Shown: positions 13,331 through 25,915 of the stretch, piece after piece
Numbering within the stretch: the first letter of the stretch is position 1
Layout: each line of letters starts with the position of its first letter
Assembly (NCBI GenBank): GCA_904063045.1
Contig: CAJFCJ010000005.1
Location: forward strand, 1,953,167 to 2,017,166
Origin: Dimorphilus gyrociliatus
Lineage: Eukaryota > Annelida > Polychaeta > Dinophilidae
Length of the DNA stretch: 64,000 nt
Direction: 5' to 3'
Notes under the pieces: generated by a model
Databases searched by the model: none
What the model saw: the letters and a program-made list of their open reading frames with translations, nothing else
Told to the model about the DNA's origin: nothing
Translations under genes and position numbers: made by a program

Positions 13331-16300
13331 TCAATGATTTTCCTGTGGTGCCATTGTCGCTTTTATATCGTTGTCTTTTTTCGAATTGTCTACGGGTATG
13401 GTATGAGGAGGTGGATCGTAATAAAGTTGGCTACTTTGCATAGATTGTGCTCCAACCATATCCGAGTATGGTCCCATTCCGGGCGGATGATATTTATCTG
13501 CATGGTCCAAATGGGCTGATGCAGCAGCAGCCCCTCCGGCTGTACCTCCTCCGGTTATCATACTCGATTGCCCTTGACCTGACGCCTTTTTATCCGATTT
13601 CGAACCTTTAGGCTTCCTTTTCCTCGTCTGTATACCGTCTTTTTTCATAGACATAGGTCTGGCTACGCCATGAAGTTTGTAATACAACCCACACGCATTA
13701 CAAACCGGTTCGCCATCATTATTTCGACGCCATAGCGTCGTTGTTACAGTCTGGCAATTTGCACATTGCAGTCCAGATCGTCTGCCATTCGTAGGCGGCT
13801 GTTTAATAGAAAAAAAAATTCAATTCATTAGTAATAGTTTTAATATTTAAATGGGATAAAAAGAGATTAGTAATATTATATGTATATATTGAATTTAGTG
13901 GTTTTGAACATACTTGAACGTTTTAACCGCATATTCAATATATACTTGCCAAGAATATTTTAAGATCAAAGAGAAAGCAAGCAGAAAGAATTATAACGTT
14001 AATATTAGAAGAGAAAACACAACACGTGCAGCAAGCGGAAGGTGAGAAGGTTTTAAAAATAGGTTAAACTATTTGCTAGAGAAAAATATATATAAGTTCT
14101 CTTCGGCATATATATAAGGTTGGATAAGTAATCTAGGTATATACCCATATATATGTTGATATATACATATAGACATATATACCAATATTTATGTGCTACA
14201 CGTACATTTTGACGTATTGCATGAATAAATATTCTTTAGTGGATATATAAAGAAATACATATACATATATATATATATGTATATATATAAATCTTTTAAC
14301 ATGGGATAAGAATTAGAGATTACAGCCGACTACATAAATATATATCCTTCTCATTCGAAAATACTCACCACCCGCTTGCCGATAGGTGGCGAAGGTTGGG
14401 ACGATTTCTGCTGCAGAGGTCGGTGCGCGCCATTCATTTTGCTGTATAATCCGCAAGCATTGCACAAATAATGGCCGGTGCCGTCCCGACGCCATAAGGG
14501 CGTCGAAATTGCTCCGCAATTTACGCATTCCCTCCCCTCGCCATATAAGGGTTCTTCGGCGGCTGGAGCCGCTCCAGCTGTAGAAGACGCTGTTTAGGGA
14601 AAAAAGCAAGGCGAAATTTAGTAAAGCGGGGAAGCGTTTTTTTACGAACCGTTCGATTAGTTCGATGTGAACCTAGTCTATTCTGCGGCGTCTGGTCGAC
14701 GGGATCGGCCATGTAGGACGCCGGGTACATCGATGAAGTACCTGTTTTTTATTTTTATAGATGAAATTTATCATTATATACAATTTTGTACTTATTCGTC
14801 AAGTATAATATATATGTATATTATATATGTTATATGCACTTGGATGTATGACTATTTATAGAAATGCAATTTAGCCTATATATATATATTGAGTGATATT
14901 TTTAAGCAACAAGAGCAATGTGAACAAACATCTTCTACCTAGCCATTGTCACACCTTATCTATCCATTATCTGAGCAAAGAAAGTCTAAGATAAAGACTT
15001 CTTTATCAAACAATCTCTAAGCTACTGATAAGATATAGGCAGTTGCCTCGTCATGCGATTGAGTGAGAATGATACGCATAAACCTATCTCACAAGCCTCG
15101 TCATCTCTTAGCTATAATACAAAAGTATTGGCCTTAAACCATGTTCCTCTTTAAAGTACCAAGCGTATAAAACTTATAAAAAGTTATAAAAAGTAATTAA
15201 AATTAAGAGCTACATTAGGGAACTTTTTAAAACAATAGGCCAAAGGAATGGGCTCGTGAGCGCAAACAGGAAAAGAACAAAAGGCCCGTGTTGACACGTT
15301 TACAATGACAGACAGTTGTTTGAAGTGGTGCAGAGCGTGGTGCTACAACATGCTGCTTTGAGAGCTTAGTCAACATTCGATTCTGGACTTTGAACGCGGC
15401 AGCCTGATAAGAGGCAAAAATACCGCCCGTCTGACGTCAGCCATATTCATTCATATTGTTTTCGTATTATAAAGAAAGAGATTTCAATAAAACGTTCGTT
15501 TTCGAAACGTTTCAAAGACTTTCTTTATCCGCTAATTATATTGTTTAAAATTTGTTTCTCGGCTCTTGTTATCTTTTCACTTAAACCTATTAATTGGGAT
15601 TAGATGTCGAGTGGGTGGAGGTGAGGGAGGACTGTTGAAGAGACCCCTAAAGGGCTCGTTCTTATATTTACCACTCGCGTCGTTTGAACCCGTTATAGCG
15701 CCGTGTAAACGACCGCCTTTGTTCGACTTTGTTGGCTAAATCAACTGCGAACGGCCGGTACTTGACGCTTGTAACACGCTTTGTTTTTCATCACTCACCC
15801 GATGTAGGCCTACCGGTCGTTGGCAGATACATGCCGGACTGCTCGTATCCAGAGGGTCTGTAGGAAGGGTAGCCCGTCGGTGTCGAAGATATCCATGGAT
15901 GGTGTGCTGGCGGATATTGGGCTGGTCTACCGGGTGCGGGATACGAAGGGTAAAGGGTTGCCTGAAACAAGCCCTGCTCCGTAGTATAGTTTGCCTGTGG
16001 ATAGGTCAAAGCGTTTGTTCCCTGTTCGTTTATTGTAGTTAAGGTAGCTAGGTGGGTAGTCGAAGGGAGACCAGTCTGGTTAAGATCGTGGAAAAAGCTG
16101 TCCACCTCCTCCGGACCTTGTAGGGGTAGGGAATGTTGTGGATGTGAGACGATCGGCGAAGGATAAGATGTACTATTCACTGGCTGTAGTAAGACCATCT
16201 GCTTCGTCTCTTCAGCCGCCGCCGAAACGACATTGCCGTTTTCCTCTTCAGTATTTGTTTGTTGCTGTTGGACATCCTCCCGAGGGACGTCTGCAGACGT

Positions 16301-16333
16301 TCGTTCCTGATTTGATGAATTTTCGGATTCCAT
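13331..16333 (-). CDS. GATA4/5/6: GATA4/5/6-class transcription factor, gene C of a tandem trio
   Basis: Exons on minus: 16333-15799, 14741-14673, 14589-14369 and 13798-13331, 430 aa, phases all consistent. Finger 1 lies at about residues 223-247 ([20 protein letters not shown]) and finger 2 at 287-311 ([20 protein letters not shown]), followed by a 4/5/6-class tail IQTRKRKPK. An intron separates the fingers, as in gene A. The finger-2 sequence [12 protein letters not shown] is shared with gene A and differs from gene B, suggesting A and C are the closer pair. The first exon encodes a Gln/Glu- and then Pro/Tyr-rich activation region of about 180 residues; the C-terminus is Ala/Gly- and then Pro-rich. 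It has the longest tail of the three. Upstream non-coding exons are described separately. Confidence 0.92.
14956..15031. promoter_or_regulatory. Cluster of five WGATAR sites in intron 1 of GATA gene C
   Basis: Matches to WGATAR on either strand at 14956-14961, 14967-14972, 14989-14994, 15003-15008 and 15026-15031, five in 76 bp of the first intron. This is what an auto- or cross-regulated GATA enhancer looks like; function is inferred. Confidence 0.4.
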
Positions 16334-17760
16334 GGCCGTCGATCGGCCGCAATTGAATATTTTATAAATAGGAATGTTGAAGTGACTCGGTCTGGCGTCC
16401 GCTCACTGAGTGCCGCTGGCACTGAAAAACAATTCATATTCTTCAAAAACATGCATGCAAAAATATTATTCAAATTAAAATGTAAGAATATATTCTTTAA
16501 TACGTTAAAAGAAAGATAGAAAATAGACCATACGGTGTTATGGCATAAACTATGCTTTTCTCCCAGTAATTTATAACCGGACGACTGAAAAACAAACAAA
16601 AATCGGGACCGCCGCTTTGGACCGAGTTGGGATTTGGCTCTACGGAAAAAAAAAACACTTGATTTTCTCTACGTAACTCGATCGGCGACAAACTTGGCTC
16701 GGTCGGGCGGAAATTTAGTCGTCGTCGTTTTAATTAAAAATTCGTCCCGTTGCTCCACCTACATAGGAAACGGGAGGCGGCAAGATTTCTTCCAAAGGGA
16801 CCGTGTCTACGTAAATATCCTTAGAGAAATTGAGTAAGAGGGAGGCGTTAAAGGGTTCGTTTACACGGTGGCTTTTGATCCGTTCTATTGCCACTCTAAG
16901 GTGCTTTATAGGTATATACACATATCTATTATAAACTAGGTATACATATATTTGCAACATAAACGGATATAAAGCTATGCACGAAACCGAACCGTCTTTA
17001 ACTGGATAGGGAGGGGAGCTTAAAGTAAAGTGGGTAGAGGGTAAGAAAGAAACACATATAAAAACCAAGACAAAAAAGAAGACGTGAAGATTGGCAAATA
17101 CGGAGAGAAAAAAGAGCAAAACTAACTATTAGAACCGTCTAAAGGTAGGTTTTTTTTATGGCGTCCAGACTGTCACGTACTTACAGGTTATTGCTGTTAT
17201 CCGCATGAGGAAAGCCGTAATGTTTTCTCATACAAAAAAAGATCAGTACTCTTTTTTCAGTTGAGAATTTTTGAATGAGAAAAAATGGCGATAGGGCAAC
17301 GAAAATGAATTTTCGTGATAAAAACCGTTATATTGAGAAAATCCGTTGAGAATATGCTAAAAGAGAGCTGCTCTCTCTAGCACAGTTGTAAACCAAATGA
17401 TACGGCGAGCAGGAAGATATGGGGAAAAGATACGAGTTATCAACCGACTGAAATTACACCGAACTTTATTGTTACCAAACACCGATATTCTATCTTGCGC
17501 AAACCTACAGAATTACGGTAGATAAGATAGATAGCGCCCGGTCTAGCTGATAGGAGGCCGTATAGACTATTCGCCTGGAAGGGTAACGTGAGACGAACGA
17601 TAAGAGATAAGAACAACTCCGCTTACCTGCTGCGGCGTATGCTAGAGTAACTGGAGCAGATGTGCCCTAAGCGCCAGCTGTTGTCCTCGGCCATTTCTGG
17701 CCATTGACCAATCAGGATCGAGTATTAGTTTCGGGCTTTGCGCACTGCGCTCCTCCCCCT
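16334..17760 (-). promoter_or_regulatory. 5' UTR exons and promoter of GATA gene C
   Basis: On minus, an acceptor (TTTTTTCAG) ends at 16422, so a UTR exon runs 16421 to the ATG at 16333. A matching consensus donor (CCGCAG|GTAAGC) lies at 17627/17626, which implies an upstream non-coding exon ending there and a transcription start near 17.65-17.75 kb, in a locally GC-rich patch. The intron would be about 1.2 kb. Confidence 0.5.
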
Positions 17761-18698
17761 TTACCGCTTCTCTTTTTCTATTAAAACCCATAAGAAAACT
17801 TTACTAATTTCAAATATAATACACCCGACTGCAATAGATATTTCAATAGTCCTGTATATTCTTTTTATCTCGAAAATTTTCTCCGATAAATAAAAACGGT
17901 AGATAATCAGCAATAAACTCTCTGGCAGTTAGATAATTAACTATTACAGTATATTCCTCTTAAATTATATAAAAATACTTTTACGCTTTAGCAGGCTCAT
18001 TAACAATGTTAATTATCCAAATTAAATATTCAAATGAGCATTAAAAAATCTGAACTCAGTCTATTGAAAAAATGAAATGGTATAAAAAAAAGAAAAAAAA
18101 AAACAATCCACCGATTTTCAACGATCGTAAAAACCACCCGAAAACTCTACAAGTACGAATAAAAGTATCATATCAAGTCCATCATTAAAATTATGCGACC
18201 CGCAATAAAATTTTACGGCTTTGCAGCCTGCTCTTGTTATACATTTGTTTTTGCCGTGTTTACACCACGTATATATATTTGTTAACCGTAAAATTAGACA
18301 CGATACGCGAGCTTACAAACCAAGTCTAGGGGGCGTTGAAGAAAAAAAAAGAAAAGAGAATGATAAATACATGTAGAGAGAGAGAGAGCGAGAGAGAGAA
18401 TTTGCTCCAGTAATAAATGGTACAGTGTTTACATATATTAATAAAAGTGGGAAGAGAAATTGACGTTAGCGACAATTAATAAATAGACTAACTTATCTAT
18501 AATATTAATATTAATTAATATAAATAGTACAGTCTTAGTCTTGAACGCTGAACAAATTTCAAGAGGTAATAGGCCTATTTTGATTTTTTTTTATCATTTG
18601 TGTTGATATGAGAATTGTAAGCTACAGAAAAATTGTTTACACGCACTGATGCATTTTAGCAACGATGATTATAAATGGCGCCTACACGTTTACACATG

Positions 18699-18760
18699 TT
18701 TATGCTAATTATTTCCAATAGTTAAAAGTGAATTAATGATATGGAAAGAATAAACAATTT
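18699..18760 (+). repeat. Duplicated non-coding element 1, copy a
   Basis: Begins TTTATGCTAATT and ends near GGAAAGAATAAACA. Aligns over about 62 bp, roughly 70-75 percent by eye, with 22766-22830. Contains an octamer-like ATGCTAAT core. Confidence 0.5.
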
Positions 18761-19681
18761 GTAATTTAAGCAGACGAAACAAGAGAAGGAAAAAAATAAA
18801 TCGTATTTAATGCTACTGTCGTATGAATATTATCTTGATACTTTTTAAACGTCTGTATTACGATTAGACGAATACAATCTAACGTTACGATCCTCGATAA
18901 TATCATATGATTAGTTTATTTATATGTTTTAATGTTTTTCTATTGTCTTCCTCCCCATTTATTATCTCTTCTTTCTATTATTTTTTCTTTTTCTCTCTTT
19001 CTCTCTCTCTTCCTTTCTTCCGCTTTCTCACTATCACAACTTTTACCGCCTACACTTTTGTCTCTTTTTCCTACAATAAATTGTTTAATCTAAATCGACT
19101 AGAAGCTTTGTTTTCTTATCCTATAACTTTAAAATCTCGTTTTGCTTTCCTCGTCAGCGCCATCTATTGGTTCCGATAAGAGAGTAAGATCTTTTCCATT
19201 AGATTAATAATCACTTTGTCGGTAGAATTTTCTCAGATAGCTTTTGTTTTTATTTATATATTTATATTATGATTAGCATTACTATATACATATATACTTT
19301 CTCCAATCTAACATCTGAATGAAAACTGTCTTAAATTTATCTCAAAAACCTTATTATCGCTCCCTAACTAATATACAATATTTGTAATTAATTTATCAGA
19401 GATTTATAATCTTTGTAACAAATAGAGATTTTCTTGTCGCACCCTTTTAACTTTTTACATTTGATCAAACAACAGAAACTGTGACGTAATTTATTATGTG
19501 AATTAATTAGTTATTAGCCAAACTTGGTGAATGTTAAGTTAAGCTGATCCAAGTAACAAGAACGAACGTGATGGTTAGAATTTGTAAAGAGAGAAAGAAA
19601 GGGCTACAGAGAAAATTTTGACAGTGAGAAGAAGATAAAAAAAGAGGGATGGAAGGAGATAAGACAACAAAACAGACAGGT

Positions 19682-19684
<3 letters not shown>

Positions 19685-19738
<54 letters not shown>
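19685..19738. repeat. (GA)n microsatellite
   Basis: About 54 bp of near-pure GA dinucleotide repeat. Confidence 0.95.
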
Positions 19739-19739
<1 letters not shown>

Positions 19740-19760
19740 ATAAAAAAGAGAAAAATAGTC

Positions 19761-19852
19761 AATTAAGAGATTTTGATACACAAATCCACTTTAAAAGAAC
19801 CGCCAACATCCGATAAAAAGAGCTATAAAGTTGTAAACGAGACTAGCTTGGT
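19761..19852 (+). repeat. Duplicated non-coding element 2, copy a
   Basis: Aligns with 23782-23873 at about 80-85 percent by eye over about 90 bp. Shared blocks include TTGATACACAAATC, ATCCGATAAAAAG and AAGTTGTAAAC. No open frame is preserved between copies. Confidence 0.65.
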
Positions 19853-19940
19853 AATTTCTTTCTTTTAATATAAATTAGGTTTTGTGCAAAAGAGAGATTA
19901 TTCCAATTTGTCACAACTTGAACATGTTTTCTTTAAATAC

Positions 19941-19943
<3 letters not shown>

Positions 19944-19973
<30 letters not shown>
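19944..19973. repeat. (TA)n microsatellite
   Basis: Pure TA dinucleotide run. Similar runs occur at about 20693-20718, 31374-31395 and 39158-39184. Confidence 0.9.
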
Positions 19974-19980
<7 letters not shown>

Positions 19981-22765
19981 CTATATAGATATATACAGTA
20001 TATATAATCCATTGTAGCTTGTGTTGATAAAATTATGAATTATCATCAACAATGGAAGAAAAATGAAAACAGATTCATATAGTATAGGATTGAAATGCTC
20101 ATATATAGGAAGATGTAACTCACTTGACATTTATTATTGAAATACCTGTACTGCTCATCTTGTATGCATTTCAATAGGATTGTATTATATGCAGTTAGCA
20201 ACCTAGATTTTTTTTATTCCTTTACGACAAGTATAATTCGGCGGTTGTCGTAAAAGAATAATATCACCTGGTTGAAAAATGTCGTTCTATATTTATCTTC
20301 GGTCTCTCTTACTCGCTCTCTCCATCTCTCTTTCCTATATCGTTTGCTTCCTCTCTTTACACACCGACAATTAACTAATCGGTACTTTTTACTTTGTTTT
20401 CATATATATTTTAAACTAGATGAAGAACAAGCAGATAACTTTGATCTAAATTAAACTCTACGAACTTTGTAATACTCATGAGGTGGTTGTAACTTTATAG
20501 TTTGTATAGTTTGTACAAATCTGTTAGGATATAAACATACGGTGTAACTCTATAGCATCAAATAATTTTAAATTAAGTTAATTAATGAAATTTCTTTGCT
20601 GCTTTTCCTGCTTTGCAGGTAAAGGGAAGCTAAGAGGAAAAGTTTTATCAGGTTTTAATATTAACGTTAGTCAAGATGTAAACCGTTGTATACATATATA
20701 TATATATATATATATATAAATATTTCTTCGTCGCTTTACCTGATGCTTTTGCTGTACCAATTTTGACCAGCCTATACCAGTAACTAACACGTGTTGGTGA
20801 CTGTTTAGATTAGTTTTAAAAAAAAAAGACAATGACACATTACCTCAGGTGATCATATATTAACATCTAATCATGTTAATACATTTATTCAATTACCTTG
20901 TTGTATTATCGATAGTATTAGATTATTGAGTAATAATTAAAAACTTTCATTTTTTACGAATGTATCTTTAATCTTACCTTTTTTTGATAAACTGAATTAA
21001 AATTAAGATATTTAGTATCCAAAGATAACCAAAAATCTTTTATTAATTAGGACCATTACTATTTAATGCTTTTAGCTACTTAAAAGATAACTGGTATAGA
21101 AACCTAGAAGCCAGTTTTCAGGCTGAAAGATGTTAATTTAAGTGTTAAGATTACCTGATGTTTTCCAGATAAAGGAATAAAAATCAGAGAGAGAGAAAAT
21201 ATCAGCCATTTTGATCATGAATTTTCCTTGTTTTCTTAAACCTATACAGGTTTGACATTAAATAATTAAGCAATAAGTTGAAAACCTATGGAAATTTGCA
21301 GCTTATGCTATTTGTTCTACGTTTAGCTTTATCTTTATTGTCCTTATAATATATCTAGATCAGTGTTTTATTGTTTTTGTGTTTATTTTATTTAACTGAT
21401 ATTACTGATAGAAGAAATATAAGAGAAATGTCCTGATGATAATCATTTTTATTGTTGATCAGTAGCTCCCTTAACAACCTTGTATAATAATTAAAAATCT
21501 TAGTGTTTAGATATTAAAATATTAAAAGGCTTAGATATGGTATATCTTGAATAAACTGCTTTCTATTTTTTTTTAGCATTTACAAGAGCATTTATATACA
21601 ATAGTAAGAGATTAGTATGTCTTCTGTTAAAAAGTAGAAATGATAGAGTGATTGCTTTTTGTTTGTAGCGTTTGGTAACGAGAGTTTTATCTTCAATTCT
21701 TTTATATTAATTCTTATTAACGAATGAATAATAAGAATAATTTATTAAGCGAGTTGTTTATGTAGAAAGAATTGAAAAATCTCTTATTCTAAAATTCGTT
21801 GTTTTATCATATAGTGGTAAAATATTTCTTACAAACTATGCTGTTTGTTTATATTCTTTCTTTTGTATTTTTTCTACCTTTTCCATTGTAAACTACTCTT
21901 TACCTTTTCTTATCAATTATTAATCAAGTAACCTCAGATATCTGATAGCAAAACCAATAAGGGATAAGCTAGCTTAACTTTATTTCTTGGTATCTTATAT
22001 CATTTTCTTTGTATCATTGTTAGTGTTTTTAGCAATGGTATCAGATATTTAGAAGAGGATAAACTGTATTAAACGATTTAAATGTTTAGTTTGTGAATTG
22101 TTTTAGATATAAAGTTTTATTGTTTCTATCATTTTTTGAACTGAAAATAACAAAAACCCAATTGTAGGCTTAATTTACCCTAATCGTAAACAGATTATAT
22201 ATAAATAGAGCTATAGAGCCATTACATTACCTTCTGGAATGTGTCTAGATAAATTAGGGAATTTTAAGAATGTTTGTCAAGCTAAACTCTTGATTAATTG
22301 TTTATAATACCACAGTTTATCAGTGAATTTTTCTTTATTATCTTACCCAAGATAGACTGTTGTTATTCTCGTACAGTCCTTAGGGAATTTTTGAGAATTT
22401 AATGTATTAGTAAAATGTAACTTTTCCTGTTACAAATAAACAAATATCCGTTTCAAATGGTAAAAGGAAACCAGACTATTGACAGTTTATATAAACCTAG
22501 TTTTGAAAAAAGTACAAACATCCAGCGTGAAATATCACTAACATAAATCTAGTAAAGCAAACATTTAATGTGAGATTTTTTATTATGTCAAAAGTTAGCA
22601 TAAACCCTAAAATAATAGACTTTATAACCCTTTAACTTAATTAGGGCATTTTTATCTCTTAGATATGAAAATTATAAATTAGTCAAATTGTTTACGAATA
22701 GTAATTCATTTTCCCCTAGGCGGTTGTAAATTACCTGCAATTTGTTATATTTGTTATAAAACTAG

Positions 22766-22830
22766 TTTATGCTAATTAGTTCCAATCATTTAATATAAAT
22801 AAATGATAATGGAAAGTATCGACACTGTTT
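22766..22830 (+). repeat. Duplicated non-coding element 1, copy b
   Basis: Begins TTTATGCTAATTAGTTCC and aligns with 18699-18760. Lies about 4.07 kb from copy a. Confidence 0.5.
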
Positions 22831-23781
22831 ATAGACTTGAAAAAGAAATAGATAGCGAAATTTTAATTGAATCTAAATGGATTGAGAATTTAAAACAAAG
22901 TATAAAAATGTACATTTCCGGTTTGAGATACCAAAAGCCTATAGAAATGGCAGAGGTCAACATTTAGGTAGAAATGAAGAAGCTTTTTATTCAAAACGAA
23001 AAAAGAAGAGAACATAATAAAAAAAATTATTATCTTTATTACTATTAAAATTATCGAAACTACTAACGCCATCTACCAGGGATTTCCCCCCAAAATTCTA
23101 TATAACTTACCCCATCTTGCAACCTTAAAGGGTGTTTCTATATAAATTTTAGCTGTGTGTTTAGTTAGCTTAAGATACGCTCTATTCTCTTATAGGTAAT
23201 ATAGTAAACATAACGAACATTTACCGTATACAAGACTGTTACTATACACCTATAAGGATAACGCATGTAGAGACTGACCGTTAAAATCAATAGTCAATTG
23301 CTCGATGACAGGTTTCTATTTGGAAAGTAGGTCAATTTAGTTTTTGAGGAGAATGTGTCACTTTTCGCGTTAATTGTCCTTGACTTTTTTTTTAGTTTTT
23401 TATGTATTTGATAGGATTTTGAATAAAAAGATCAGAGAGAGAGACAGAGAGAGAAAGAGAGAGAGAGACAATTTTATTATCTCAATATATGAAACCTTTA
23501 CTTTTTTTCATATTTATCAGTAAGAGTATAATCTAAATATTTCTGTAAAGAGTACTTTATTATTTAGGAATTTAAGAACAAAGTCGGTAAATTTTTTTTT
23601 ATTTACAAGTTTAAACACGCAAAAACAACAACAACGAAAAAAACAGAGTGTAATTAATAAAGAATTAATTAGATTTAATTAAGTAACAAATGATCAAACT
23701 ATATCGGTATGATTTTAACAATATATAATTAAGATTATAACACATACATGCTCGTATTTTGAATTGTTAAGAGAAATTGCT

Positions 23782-23873
23782 AATTAAGAAGTTCTTGATA
23801 CACAAATCGACTATAAACGGACCGCCTATATCCGATAAAAAGGCTATTAAGTTGTAAACAGACCTAATTTTGG
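23782..23873 (+). repeat. Duplicated non-coding element 2, copy b
   Basis: Aligns with 19761-19852. Lies about 4.02 kb from copy a, nearly the same offset as element 1, and in the same order and orientation. Confidence 0.65.
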
Positions 23874-25595
23874 TCTCCCAATACGAAGTATTAAATTAAA
23901 AAAGAAGAAAGTTTGGTTAAGTTGATACTTTCCAGCTTGAAAAGTACGCGATTTGGAGGGATATCATCAAGATAAACTAAATAGAATGATAAATTGTGTT
24001 TTTACGAGTGTTTCCGTAAAGATTAAGGATACCATTCTACGTTTTGCTGTTGAACTTGTAAAATCTATAAATAGATTTTGAACCATGTGAAATGTTTCAC
24101 CTAGAATATATTTCTAGTTTTTGTTTTTTTTATTCGTTTATTATAGCTATAATTTAGAAAATAGTAGTAAAGGAATTACTGAGATTTAACCGAACCTGAT
24201 TCTCAAATAGTAGAGAATATTTACCTCCCTTTCCATTTTTAAAGGGAGAGTTTTATTGTTGTTATCTTTCTCTCTCTCTCTCTCTCTCTCTCCCTTCCCT
24301 CCCTTCCCCAGCTTATTGTACAGTAGAATTTATAAACAGCAGATTTGTTTTTTACCGTTTGATTGATAAAGATAAAAGAAGATTACTTTGCATTGAAAAT
24401 TAACTATAGTATTATTTGATTAATGATAAACTTGTCTTATTCTGTTAGTTAATTATAATTTCTATTTAATAAAATACTTAAAAAGGTATTCAATAATTTT
24501 GAATTTGTATATTACTTTACTTAGATTAGATCTATTAACTAGCAGTAAAGAGTGTACAAAATTTTTATTCGACTTTTATAAGGAGTATTGTATTTTTTCC
24601 AATCTATATAGTATTTGAATAAGGTTTAACCTTTATCTTTATTTGTTGTGAACATATAGCATGATTAGTGTTTATTGCATTTTTGATTATTCTACTTATC
24701 GGATAGTATTGATTAACAAATACATAAAAGAAATTTCTCTCATTAGAATTGAGTTTTATGATTTATTATTGTCTTTTAAATATTCCATTTCTATCAATAT
24801 TTAATAAACTCAACTTGTAGTTAATTTAAGTTACAGTGTAACAAATAAAATATCTGTTTTTGGTTATTATTTGATAAGATAGATATAGAGTATTCTTCTA
24901 ATTATCTTTCTATCTATCTTTTTTTTCTTTTTTCGTTCTTTTGTTAAGCATTCTCTCTTTCTCTCTCACGCTTAAGTGGGAATAGTTTAACTAGGATTAA
25001 CCTTTATCACTGTTTTGTTTATTTGTTCCATACATACAAGCTTGAATGCTGTTTATTGTATTTTTCCTATTGATTCAACTTATCAGTGATCATTGAATAA
25101 TAAATAAAAGTTTCAGACAATTTCTAATTCTTACCATTAATTGTAATATATATTTTATATAATTTATATTGTTTATTAACAATAGACAAACCCATCTTAT
25201 CGGTCAACGGATAGCTGCTATAGATCTCTCATTGATTATTACTCAACCAGTACAAGTTTTCATATCAGTTGATAAAACTAAAAGATATAGTCTGTATAAT
25301 CATTCGACTCCTGTTTATTGATAAACTGCGTTGTTGTCTTTTGGGTTATAAAATTAAAGAATAATATATCTTTATATATCTTTTATTATTAATAAACGTT
25401 TTTAGGAAATCAGTTTAATCTCTTTATATAACCAGTAATAATAATATACTTATGAATATTAATGAGTAATTTTTAGAGTTTTCTATTTATTTATAGCGTT
25501 GAAGAGGGGAAAAAATCATTTGAAGATTTTAATGAAAAATTCTTATCATTTTAATTTCTTTTTTTTTTAATATATTAAAACATATTTATCTCTCT

Positions 25596-25627
<32 letters not shown>

Positions 25628-25915
25628 TGTTCTGCTGCTAGTTCTCTCTTTTTTTCCCACTATTAACTAGGTTACTGTTTTAATTTTTCATAAAAATAAC
25701 GAAACATTGAACTTTGAACAATAAAATAAGAAATTCTGTTTTTTTTCTTTTTCTTTTGATAATTCGGAATAATTAAATATTAAGAATATAGGCTGAAATA
25801 TTGATAAGTAAACAATTTTATGTATTAAGCTTGTTCGTACCCATTTATCTATTAATGTACGTTTGTTCTCTTAATTTTAAAGTTATAAGAGTGTTTAATA
25901 AGAATAAATAATACA

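Larger units (their letters stand above)
17761..25915. other. Gene-free region of about 8 kb
   Basis: No open frame, splice-consistent exon or RNA gene was found on either strand. Frames here are short and come from CT/GA runs. The region lies between the promoter of GATA gene C and the 3' end of a DEG/ENaC gene. It holds microsatellites, two CTCF-like cores (19158-19165, 23067-23074) and two pairs of duplicated non-coding elements listed separately. In an otherwise gene-dense window this may be a regulatory domain of the GATA cluster. Confidence 0.6.
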
